Shown piece by piece: positions 36,686 to 44,618 of a stretch of DNA of 58,947 nucleotides. Numbering within the stretch: position 1 is the first letter of the stretch; the number at the start of each line of letters is the position of its first letter. A program made the translations under genes and the position numbers. Source of the DNA: Thiorhodococcus sp. (GTDB lineage Bacteria > Pseudomonadota > Gammaproteobacteria > Chromatiales > Chromatiaceae). Location: NCBI GenBank assembly GCA_029257385.1, contig JARIBS010000055.1, positions 1-58,947 on the forward strand, in the 5' to 3' direction. The notes under the pieces are model-generated. The model was not told the origin of the DNA. It saw only the letters and a program-made list of their open reading frames with translations, and did no database searches.

Positions 36686-38164
36686 ATGAGTGAAACGACA
36701 GCGATCCAAAATAATGTGACCCAGCCTGATCCGACAGATACGGTGCACGGGCACAAAACCGAGGAGCGTGTCAGGGATTTCCAGACATTGCGCGAACAGG
36801 GACTCATCGCGACCTCGGGTGATTTCTTCCCCTCGGTTCACTATCCGCCGATCACAATGTATCCGGAGGGCGACGAAGAGTCGCTGCTGGGCGACTACAC
36901 CCCGCCGGCGGATGGCCTGTTCGACATCTACGTGCATCTGCCGTTTTGCGAGCAGCGCTGTCTGTTCTGTCACTATCCGGTCAAGTTCGGACAGTTCGGC
37001 GACAGCGTGCGCTGCGAGACCGAGCAGTATCTCGATGCGCTCGAGACCGAGATGGATCTGTTCAGGAAACGGCTCGGGATTCCCATGTTCCAAGCGCGCT
37101 CGATCCTGGTCGGCGGCGGTACGCCCACCCTGCTGGCACCGGTGCAACTGCGACGGATGCTTGAGGGCTTGAAGAAACGTGTCGATTGCTCGCGTGTCAC
37201 GCAATTTAATTTCGACGTCGACCCTGGAACTCTGACCGATCAGCATGGACAGGAGCGGCTAGAGATTCTGCGCGAGCATGGCGTCGATCGCCTGACCATC
37301 GGCGTGCAGTCACTCGACGACGAGATTCTGCGCAAGATGCATCGTGCGCATGACGTCAAGACCGCGCTGGCCGCCATCGAGGCCTGCAAAGCGCACGGCT
37401 TCCAGTTGAACATTGAGTTCATCTACGGCTACCCGGGCCAGACGCCCGAATCCTGGGCGCGAATGGTCGAGGAGGTCGTCGAGCTGGATGTCGAAGAGAT
37501 CCAGCTCTATCGCCTCAAGATCGAGTCCTACGGCGATGCCCAGGGACCGATTCAGAAGATCGTCACCCTACGCCCGGAGGATCTGCCCGCGTTCGAGGAG
37601 GCCATTCGCATGAAGCAGATCGCCATCGACATCCTCGCCGCTCATGGCTACACCGAGAATCTGCGGCGCGTCTTCTCCAGAAAGCCCGAACATTATTCGC
37701 ACTACGCCCACAACCAGTGCTGCCAGCTCTATGATCAGGTGGGTTTCGGGCTAACCGCGTTCAGCAGTCTGCGCGATCGCTTCCTGCTCAACACCCAGTC
37801 GTTCGAGGACTACTATCAGCGCATCAGCGAGGGCCGCCTGCCCGTCAATCGAGGATTGAAGCGCAACCACGAGGAGCAGCGCCGCTGGGCCGTAGTGCTG
37901 CCGCTGAAGAATCGCGATATCGACAAGGCCCAGTACCAGTCGCTCACAGGGGTGCCTTTCGAGCAGTCCTTTCCCGAACTGTGGGAGCGGCTCCAGGCCG
38001 CCGGCCTGGTCGAGGACAACGGCGCCTTCGCCGGACTGACGCCTAAGGGGGCATTTTTCGCCGACGAAGTCTGCCATCAGTTCCATGCGCGCGAGTTCAT
38101 CCCATTCGAGCAGGGTGAGTATGCCGATGGCCCGCTCAACCCCTATCGCACGACAGACCGATGA
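36686..38164 (+). CDS. HemN/HutW-like radical SAM enzyme
   Basis: A 492-residue protein with IYVHLPFCEQRCLFCHYP, which has the YxHxPFC opening of the coproporphyrinogen III oxidase group and the cluster ligands C88, C92 and C95. HemN has a further cysteine at the position where this protein has Y97, so it resembles the haem-utilisation or methyltransferase-type relatives rather than HemN itself. The GGGTPT SAM-binding motif is at 143-148 and GVQSLDDEILRKMHR is near 215. The C-terminal HemN_C-like part continues to the end. GGAGAG precedes the ATG. With the HydE-like gene it forms a two-enzyme radical unit. Confidence 0.85.
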   Translation: MSETTAIQNNVTQPDPTDTVHGHKTEERVRDFQTLREQGLIATSGDFFPSVHYPPITMYPEGDEESLLGDYTPPADGLFDIYVHLPFCEQRCLFCHYPVKFGQFGDSVRCETEQYLDALETEMDLFRKRLGIPMFQARSILVGGGTPTLLAPVQLRRMLEGLKKRVDCSRVTQFNFDVDPGTLTDQHGQERLEILREHGVDRLTIGVQSLDDEILRKMHRAHDVKTALAAIEACKAHGFQLNIEFIYGYPGQTPESWARMVEEVVELDVEEIQLYRLKIESYGDAQGPIQKIVTLRPEDLPAFEEAIRMKQIAIDILAAHGYTENLRRVFSRKPEHYSHYAHNQCCQLYDQVGFGLTAFSSLRDRFLLNTQSFEDYYQRISEGRLPVNRGLKRNHEEQRRWAVVLPLKNRDIDKAQYQSLTGVPFEQSFPELWERLQAAGLVEDNGAFAGLTPKGAFFADEVCHQFHAREFIPFEQGEYADGPLNPYRTTDR

Positions 38165-38252
38165 TCCCTTGATATGAGCCTGACCGAAGTGGCACCATCG
38201 CTAGGGAATCTGGATAGCGGCGGGTATTTTCGCAACTCAGGGTGAATGTGCC

Positions 38253-38726
38253 ATGAAGATCAGTGTTATCGACACGCGGCTCGCGTTGGTCTTGCTGATG
38301 GCGGGGGCTGTATCTGCTCCCGGTTGCGCGGAAGGGCCGCGACGCGGCGATGGCCCCAGCGGTGGACCGCCGCCGCAAGCGATAGAGGCCTGTGCCGCGC
38401 GGATGTCCAACGATGCCTGTTATTTCGAGGACGGTCCGCACGCGATTACCGGAACCTGCCAGCAGAAAGGCGACCATTGGGTCTGCGTACCCGACCGGGA
38501 AGCGCCCGGCGCACGCGTGGGCACCAGCGGCGCTGCTGCGGGTGGCCAGAACACGCCTCCAGTTCCGCCGCCGGAGGCGGTCGAGGCATGCGCCGGTCTG
38601 AGCGTTGGTGCAGCCTGCTCGGTTGCGACATCGCGTGGCGACATCGGCGGTCGATGCTCAGGCGGCGCCGATACGCTCGTCTGCATTCCGTCAGATCCAG
38701 CGCGCCGACCAGTCGAACGCTTTTAG
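38253..38726 (+). CDS. secreted protein with two identical-spacing cysteine modules
   Basis: A 157-residue protein with a hydrophobic leader (LALVLLMAGAVSAPGC); C25 could be a lipobox or a plain signal-peptide site. Two modules follow, each opening PPPxAxEACA. Module 1 has Cys at 47, 56, 69 and 78, and module 2 at 113, 122, 135 and 144. The spacing C-x8-C-x12-C-x8-C is the same in both, with a Gly before the third Cys and VC.P at the end. A Gly/Ala-rich linker separates them. Each module probably makes two disulfides outside the cytoplasm. It is 88 bases after the HemN-like gene and may be in the same transcript. No function is assigned. Confidence 0.72.
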   Translation: MKISVIDTRLALVLLMAGAVSAPGCAEGPRRGDGPSGGPPPQAIEACAARMSNDACYFEDGPHAITGTCQQKGDHWVCVPDREAPGARVGTSGAAAGGQNTPPVPPPEAVEACAGLSVGAACSVATSRGDIGGRCSGGADTLVCIPSDPARRPVERF

Positions 38727-38766
38727 TATCTGAGCGATGCCGTATGCATCAGCGATCCGCGCTCGC

Positions 38767-39249
38767 TCAACGATGGTGTGGCCCTGGACCTAAGAGCAAA
38801 GGAAGCAGGTGAGGAATGATCCCCGCTGGACCAGGGTCTGGGCGAGGCGGTGGCGGTGGAGGTCCATAGCCTGGGCCTGGCCCATAGCCCGGTCCAGGTG
38901 GGTGTCCGGGACCCCATCCAGGTCCGCCACCGGGTCCACCCCAACCAGGCCCGCTACCGGGTCCGCCCGGACCCCAACCAGGCCCGCCACCCGGATCCCA
39001 ACCAGGTCCACCGGGTCCGTGGTGTGGGCCACCTGGGCCTTGGGCAATCAAGTTATTAGACTCACCCCACAACGACTGCACCATTGCATTGGCGCTTGAA
39101 TCGCGCGCAGGATAGTCCTCGAGTTGGGCGTTGAGATGCATGGCTGGGGCTACTGGAGGTACATCCCACTGCAGAGCCTGATGCTCTATCGAGGCATGGG
39201 TGGCCGAAGCGACCATCGCCGTGACCAATAATGGAATTAATCGGTGCAT
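38767..39249 (-). CDS. secreted Gly/Pro/Trp-rich repeat protein
   Basis: A 160-residue protein with a signal peptide (RLIPLLVTAMVASATHA), a short ordered region (residues 22-70), then about 65 residues of GPGWGPGGPG-type repeats (71-135) and a Pro run. AGAGG lies eight bases before the ATG at 39249; an in-frame TTG six bases upstream is less likely. Trp recurs at 61, 84, 92, 103 and 112, with Tyr replacing it at 122 and 128. The composition fits a low-complexity structural or matrix protein. Sulfur-globule envelope proteins of purple sulfur bacteria are Gly-rich with aromatics, but nothing here proves that. It is convergent with the cysteine-module gene. Confidence 0.7.
   Translation of the reverse strand: MHRLIPLLVTAMVASATHASIEHQALQWDVPPVAPAMHLNAQLEDYPARDSSANAMVQSLWGESNNLIAQGPGGPHHGPGGPGWDPGGGPGWGPGGPGSGPGWGGPGGGPGWGPGHPPGPGYGPGPGYGPPPPPPRPDPGPAGIIPHLLPLLLGPGPHHR
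38911..39018. repeat. degenerate tandem repeat inside the Gly/Pro-rich gene
   Basis: About four imperfect copies of a unit near CCCCAACCAGGYCCGCYACC (plus strand), 25-30 bases each, encode the Gly-Pro-Trp repeats. The third bases vary, so the repeat is old or under protein-level selection. Such arrays are prone to copy-number change. Confidence 0.6.
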
Positions 39250-39293
39250 GATCAAAACCTCTAGTTAAAAAACCATGATTTAAGTGTGCAAGT

Positions 39294-41366
39294 ATGATTT
39301 CAGGAAAGGTATTCTCATTCAACGTCTTCGATACGTTGCTCACTCGGCGCACAGCAACGGCGCAAGGCGTGTTTTGCATGATGCAGCATACTCTACGATT
39401 GCATCAGGATACGTCACTACCGCTACAATTCGTCGAAGAATTTCTGGAGATCCGAACGTCGGCAGAGATGTCTGTCCGCTCCTCATCTGAGGATACAGCG
39501 ATAACGCTTGACGATCTATACGCGCACATTGGCAGTCGTTTCCCCACACTATCCGCTGCTTCGATTGCGGCACTCAAGCAGTTGGAGTTGGATACAGAAG
39601 AGACGCTCGTCATCGCAGCGCCAGAAACACTGCGGCGTGTCAATCGATTGATCGAAGATGGCGCGCGGGTCATTCTGACCTGCGACACACCCCTGCCCGA
39701 AGAAACGATTCGCTCACTCCTGCACAGGGTCGACAGTCGTGTCGCGCATTGCCCACTCTATGTCTCATCTTGCATCGAGCGCAGACTATCTTGCGCTGAT
39801 TTTTTTCGTCATATCTTGCGTGAGGAAGGTATCCGTCCGAAGCAACTGGTGCACTCTGGCTCCAATGACTTTTCGGATTTAAGAGTTCCGCGCTCGCTTG
39901 GCATTCAAGCCAGTCTATGCACAGCTGCATTCCTGTCCGATTTCGAGCTGTACTATTTCGAGGAAGATCATCTTTTCTCCCAACTCTTAGCTGGCGTTAG
40001 CAAGACATTTCGTCTACTGCACCCTGATGCATCTTCGCAGGCCATCGTCGGTGCATGTCTGGCTGGCCCCATGTTTTATGGTTTTATTTTGGATCTGCTG
40101 CGTGACGCTGAGGCGCGGGGACTATCCAGACTCTATTTCATTGCCAGAGACGGCATGGTCTTTTTACGCATTGCACAGGAAATCGCCAAACAGCATGGAT
40201 GTACCATAGAGCTGAGATATCTCTATGGCTCACGACGCGCCTTTCGCTTACCGTCTGTCTTTGAAATCACGCCCCGTGAACATGGCTGGCTAGCCGAACG
40301 TATTCCGATGTTGTCCTTAGCCATGCTGGCTGAGCGGATCGACATGACCGGTGAGGCGCTACACGAGCTTTTGCCCGCTGAGATACGACAACAGATCCAG
40401 GATCTACATGCGTCACTCCCACTGTCTTTGACGACGTGCATTCTACGTGAGTTCGAGCAGACTCCAGCCATTCGCGACACACTACTCGATAACGCACGGC
40501 AAGCCAGAGACGCGATGATCGAATATTTGATTCAAGAAGGCTTCTTCGATAATCAACAAGTGGGAACCGTCGATATCGGATGGATGGGTGGGAGTCAGGA
40601 TTCACTCTATAAAATAGCCGCATCATATCGTCGGGATATTGATATTCAAGGGTATTATTTCGGATTATTTCATTACTCGCACTATACTAGCAAAAAAAAC
40701 GACAAAAAAGCGTATGCTATTCTCCCTAACCATACACAAGACAATATCGTAGCCTTGCACACCGAGCTACTCGCGCAAGCCGATCACGGACAGACTATCG
40801 GCTACGAGCGCATGGACGATGGTCGCATGGCTCCAAGACTGGCTGATGATGGCGATCACCTTAAAGCCTGGGGCATCAACGATTTTCATACTGGTGTTTC
40901 CTGGTTTTCAAGCGAGTACACCCGAACCATCCAGCACTATCCGCTCGTTACGCAGAATTTTATGAGTGTGATTCCGCGATTATTCTGCCTATTAAAAAAA
41001 CCATCGCATCTGATCGCAGACACATTAGGATCTATTCCATACTCTGGCGATCATTGCGATATGAAGCTGCGTGAAAGCGCCCCGGCATTGACACTCCGAG
41101 AGGCGATTTCATACAGTTTTTTACAGCGCTATGAGAGCCGGCGCCTCATGACAGAGTGGCACGAGGCGACACTGGTTCGCAGTTCAGTGCCGGCCGGTAT
41201 TATTTTGAGAATGCAACCAGGCATACAGGCCATGAAATACGCTGTCAAACATGCCATACTGTTTGGCTTGAATCGGGCATCGAGTATCGTCGAAACACCT
41301 CGCGCCTGGCTGTCGAAGCGCATTGGAAGCGCAGCGACAGCCAAGAGCAAGTCGCCACGCGATTAA
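39294..41366 (+). CDS. HAD-related protein with degenerate HAD site and conserved C-terminal domain
   Basis: A 690-residue member of the family loosely annotated as 'predicted HAD hydrolase' in surface-polysaccharide loci. The N-terminal part aligns with the intact paralogue at 45607. The HAD nucleophile Asp is replaced by N10 (SFNVFDTLLTRR), motif II is T129, the motif III Lys aligns with L165 and motif IV reads HSGSNDFSD with S190 for Asp. HAD catalysis is therefore probably lost. The C-terminal domain keeps RLYFIARDG (279-287) and VDIGWMGGSQDSLY (426-439). Base use is visibly more AT-rich than in the second paralogue. The ribosome-binding site is weak and only 44 bases separate it from the divergent Gly/Pro-rich gene. 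Confidence 0.75.
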   Translation: MISGKVFSFNVFDTLLTRRTATAQGVFCMMQHTLRLHQDTSLPLQFVEEFLEIRTSAEMSVRSSSEDTAITLDDLYAHIGSRFPTLSAASIAALKQLELDTEETLVIAAPETLRRVNRLIEDGARVILTCDTPLPEETIRSLLHRVDSRVAHCPLYVSSCIERRLSCADFFRHILREEGIRPKQLVHSGSNDFSDLRVPRSLGIQASLCTAAFLSDFELYYFEEDHLFSQLLAGVSKTFRLLHPDASSQAIVGACLAGPMFYGFILDLLRDAEARGLSRLYFIARDGMVFLRIAQEIAKQHGCTIELRYLYGSRRAFRLPSVFEITPREHGWLAERIPMLSLAMLAERIDMTGEALHELLPAEIRQQIQDLHASLPLSLTTCILREFEQTPAIRDTLLDNARQARDAMIEYLIQEGFFDNQQVGTVDIGWMGGSQDSLYKIAASYRRDIDIQGYYFGLFHYSHYTSKKNDKKAYAILPNHTQDNIVALHTELLAQADHGQTIGYERMDDGRMAPRLADDGDHLKAWGINDFHTGVSWFSSEYTRTIQHYPLVTQNFMSVIPRLFCLLKKPSHLIADTLGSIPYSGDHCDMKLRESAPALTLREAISYSFLQRYESRRLMTEWHEATLVRSSVPAGIILRMQPGIQAMKYAVKHAILFGLNRASSIVETPRAWLSKRIGSAATAKSKSPRD

Positions 41367-41398
41367 AAAGCACTTAAGAACATCTCTAATATTCTATA

Positions 41399-41418
41399 TT
41401 CCCCGGTTACTTGGGGAA
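41399..41418 (+). terminator. hairpin between the first HAD-related gene and the GT2-FkbM gene
   Basis: TTCCCC pairs with GGGGAA around an eight-base loop in the 79-base gap. T-rich sequence follows only loosely, so it may be a weak terminator or attenuator. Confidence 0.4.
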
Positions 41419-41445
41419 ATTCGCCTGTTTCGGAGTGAATAATCA

Positions 41446-43590
41446 ATGGGTTCTCCAGCAGTAACCGTTGCGCTGCCCATCTATAATGTGGCTCCCTACC
41501 TGAGAGCCTGCTTGGACTCTATTGTCGGACAAGACTTTTCGGATATCGAAATTATCTGCATCAATGATGGATCGACAGATGATTCACCAGAGATTCTTGC
41601 CGAATACGCACAGCGCGATTCACGTATTCGCATTATCAACCAAACGAACAAAGGCTTGGCGTCTACACGCAATACTGCACTCGACCATGTCAGAGGGCGT
41701 TATTTGCTACATGTCGACTCGGACGACATTTTGAAGCCAGGTGCAATATCCGCACTTTATTCCAAGTGCGAGCGCACTAAAGCCGACTTTATTATTTTCT
41801 ATCACAGTATGATCGAGAATGATCATGAGTTTGACTCATGGTATTATCAGTTTGATCAGTGGAGCCTGGAGCCAAAAACCACGATTGATCAGAAATTAGA
41901 GGTTCTTCACTATCATTATACTTGGTCGAAGTTTTTCAATATGGACTTCCTGCGCAAGCACGATTTCCGCTTTCCGGATGGACTTCAGTTCGATGACAAC
42001 CTCTACCATTGGAAGGTCTTGCTCGCCGCCGATACAGTTGTTCTACTGCCGCAAAAGCTCTATCAGTACCGCATGAGGAGTGGGTCGATCATGTGGCATC
42101 GTGGTCGGCATCACTTAGACATCTTTTATATTTTCAGAGAGGGGAAAAAGCTCTTTGAGGACGAGGGTGTCTACGAGGCGGTTTTTCAGTATTTCATGCA
42201 GTACAAAATGAGCCTGCAATACTTCTGGACGCGCGACATCGAGCCACGGTTTCGATGGTTGGCCTATCAAGGCATCATCGAAGGCATGACGCAAGACGAA
42301 GAGCGCTTCGTGCGCGACTATAGTCATCTATTAGATCCGGAAGCCGTTCATTTTTACACGCGTCTCTTCGGCTCCCGACTCTATCGCAGGGGCTACCGTC
42401 ACCTGAGCGTGGCGATGCTAGTGGCGCGTCGTTATCGCGCATCGATCCGTCTGAGACTGCTCGCCCTGCCCCACAAGATCCGTGCACGGGCTTTCAACTG
42501 GACATGGTTGCAGCCGATCAAGCGCCGTATCGTGTCCTGGCGTATGGCACTGTTGAATCGGCAGCACGCTGGATTAGCGGCATCATTGATGAGCGATTAT
42601 CAGAGCGTAGCGACTTACTGGGTCGATTTCTGGCGTAACTATCTGCGCGAACACCACGAACAGATTCCGGCGAAACTCAAGGCGGTGAAGAAGAATCTGT
42701 CGGAAAACGATCAGGCGCTCGTCGATATCTTTTATCTCATCTACGAGAAATACCTTCCGGCATGCGCGGACTATGACAAGTTTCGTCTGCACAAGGATCT
42801 TTTGTGGCTGCCGAAAGAGCGTTTTCGCCAAGCCACTATGCCGACCCCATGCGTCGACAGTCGCTATCAGCCCTTTCTTGACGAATATCCTTGGCTGTCT
42901 GCCGAAGTCTTCGCCAGCCTCTACGGCGTGACCTGCTTTCCACGAGACGTGCAGGCGCGCATTCGCGCCAGCGGTGATGTGATCGACGGCGGCGCGTTCA
43001 TCGGCGATTCAGCGGTACAATTTGCCGACCTGTGCCCCAGCGCGCGGGTGTTGGCTCTAGAGCCTGATCCGGTCAATTTCCCGCGTCTCAGAGACAACAT
43101 CGAGCGCTTTGGCTTGAGCGAGCGTATCATTGCAGCCCCGGTTGGACTCCATGATCATCAGGGCAGCTTCCAGATGTATCATCATGGCGAGTCCGACTTC
43201 CCGGATCAGGGCACCAGCCTGCTGAACGATTTTCGTGTGGAATCGGGCGACGGGAATGGGCATCTGGTCTCGTGTGAGCTGTCCACGATTGATGCCTTGG
43301 TCGAGCAGTACGGTCTGCGTCCAGTGCTGCTGAAACTCGATATCGAAGGGCTGGAAAAAGAGGCCCTGTTGGGCGCGCGTTCGACCATCATGCGATACCG
43401 TCCCGCGCTCATCGTCAGCGTCTATCATCACCCCAAGGATTTTTTCGAGATCAAACCCTGGCTCGAATCTCTGGATGCGGGCTATTATTTCAGTTTTCAG
43501 CGACTCGATATGCAATCCCCGGTGTCAGACATGATCATGCTTTGTTACCCTAAAATCGCGACCTTAGGAGTCGGCGGTACAAGCGAATGA
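41446..43590 (+). CDS. GT2 glycosyltransferase fused to FkbM-type methyltransferase
   Basis: A 714-residue two-domain protein. Residues 1-260 form a family 2 glycosyltransferase: TVALPIYNVAPYLRACLDS, INDGSTDDS, and the DxD-like DSDD at 91-94 in LLHVDSDD. A middle region of about 200 residues, rich in Arg and aromatic residues, has no clear assignment. From about residue 475, FkbM methyltransferase features appear: DGGAFIGDSAVQF (SAM motif I), ALEPDPVNFPRL and LKLDIEGLEKEALLG. The protein would transfer a sugar and methylate the glycan or a sugar precursor. GGAG lies ten bases before the ATG. It starts the run that continues with the UDP-sugar enzymes. Confidence 0.85.
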   Translation: MGSPAVTVALPIYNVAPYLRACLDSIVGQDFSDIEIICINDGSTDDSPEILAEYAQRDSRIRIINQTNKGLASTRNTALDHVRGRYLLHVDSDDILKPGAISALYSKCERTKADFIIFYHSMIENDHEFDSWYYQFDQWSLEPKTTIDQKLEVLHYHYTWSKFFNMDFLRKHDFRFPDGLQFDDNLYHWKVLLAADTVVLLPQKLYQYRMRSGSIMWHRGRHHLDIFYIFREGKKLFEDEGVYEAVFQYFMQYKMSLQYFWTRDIEPRFRWLAYQGIIEGMTQDEERFVRDYSHLLDPEAVHFYTRLFGSRLYRRGYRHLSVAMLVARRYRASIRLRLLALPHKIRARAFNWTWLQPIKRRIVSWRMALLNRQHAGLAASLMSDYQSVATYWVDFWRNYLREHHEQIPAKLKAVKKNLSENDQALVDIFYLIYEKYLPACADYDKFRLHKDLLWLPKERFRQATMPTPCVDSRYQPFLDEYPWLSAEVFASLYGVTCFPRDVQARIRASGDVIDGGAFIGDSAVQFADLCPSARVLALEPDPVNFPRLRDNIERFGLSERIIAAPVGLHDHQGSFQMYHHGESDFPDQGTSLLNDFRVESGDGNGHLVSCELSTIDALVEQYGLRPVLLKLDIEGLEKEALLGARSTIMRYRPALIVSVYHHPKDFFEIKPWLESLDAGYYFSFQRLDMQSPVSDMIMLCYPKIATLGVGGTSE

Positions 43591-43658
43591 GAGAAAAAGA
43601 ATAGACTCATGACAACGAATACGATGGCGTGCCAGAATTCGCTCCAGGGAACTAGATA

Positions 43659-44618
43659 ATGAGAACACTTCATAAGAGAGTTTTAGTCACCGGAGGCGCT
43701 GGTTTTCTAGGCAGTCGGCTGTGTGGAAAACTTCTCGAAGATCATTGCGAGGTGCTCTGTGTCGATAATTTCTATACGGCGACCAAGGACAACATCAGCG
43801 GTTTTTTCACCAACCCACAATTTGAGTTGATGCGCCACGACGTTACTTTTCCACTCTATCTCGAAGTCGATGAGATTTATAATCTCGCGTGTCCCGCATC
43901 GCCTGTGCATTATCAGTCGGATCCCGTACAAACCACCAAAACCAGCGTGCATGGCGCCATCAATATGCTGGGCCTTGCCAAACGGACTAAGGCAAAAATC
44001 TTCCAGGCCTCCACCAGTGAGGTGTACGGAGATCCCGAGCACCATCCGCAGCACGAGAGCTATTGGGGCCGGGTTAATCCAATTGGTCCACGCGCCTGCT
44101 ACGATGAGGGTAAACGTTGCGCCGAGACGTTGTTCTTCGACTATCACCGCCAGCATCACCTGCGGATTAAGGTCGCACGCATTTTCAATACCTATGGACC
44201 AGGGATGCAACCGCACGACGGGCGTGTGGTATCCAACTTCATCGTCCAGGCACTCAAAAACGAACCCATCACACTCTATGGAGATGGTTCACAGACACGC
44301 TCATTCTGTTATGTCGATGACATGATCGACGGTTTCGTTCGCCTCATGAACAGCGCCGACACACTCACCGGCCCGATCAATTTGGGCAATCCAGATGAAT
44401 TCAGCATGCGCGAACTGGCCGAGCAAGTGTGCAGTCTGACCGGCTCGCGCTCGCCCTTGGAGCACCGACCGTTACCTCAAGACGATCCCAAGCAGCGCCA
44501 GCCGGATATCTCGCTGGCCCGCGAGCATCTCGACTGGCAGCCAACGGTTGCTCTAGAGCAGGGGCTGCGCTTGACCATCGACTATTTTGAACAACTCATG
44601 CGCCGGGGACTCGTATGA
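43659..44618 (+). CDS. UDP-glucuronate decarboxylase (UDP-xylose synthase)
   Basis: Extended short-chain dehydrogenase of 319 residues that converts UDP-glucuronate to UDP-xylose. NAD-binding GGAGFLG is at 12-18, the conserved catalytic-loop TSEVYGDP at 119-126, and YDEGKR carries Y148 and K152. [15 protein letters not shown] and GDGSQTRSF(C/Y)YVDD are the family's C-terminal signature. No UDP-glucose dehydrogenase is in the window, so UDP-glucuronate must come from elsewhere. The stop overlaps the next gene (ATGA), so they are coupled. Confidence 0.93.
   Translation: MRTLHKRVLVTGGAGFLGSRLCGKLLEDHCEVLCVDNFYTATKDNISGFFTNPQFELMRHDVTFPLYLEVDEIYNLACPASPVHYQSDPVQTTKTSVHGAINMLGLAKRTKAKIFQASTSEVYGDPEHHPQHESYWGRVNPIGPRACYDEGKRCAETLFFDYHRQHHLRIKVARIFNTYGPGMQPHDGRVVSNFIVQALKNEPITLYGDGSQTRSFCYVDDMIDGFVRLMNSADTLTGPINLGNPDEFSMRELAEQVCSLTGSRSPLEHRPLPQDDPKQRQPDISLAREHLDWQPTVALEQGLRLTIDYFEQLMRRGLV

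Noticed and set aside
36686-38164. HemN, oxygen-independent coproporphyrinogen III oxidase
   Set aside because: The cluster site ends CHY instead of the HemN CxC, and the gene is in an operon without haem genes.
38911-39018. Repeated GC-rich units, considered as a CRISPR array
   Set aside because: The units are imperfect, have no unique spacers, and translate into the Gly/Pro/Trp repeats of a signal-bearing protein.
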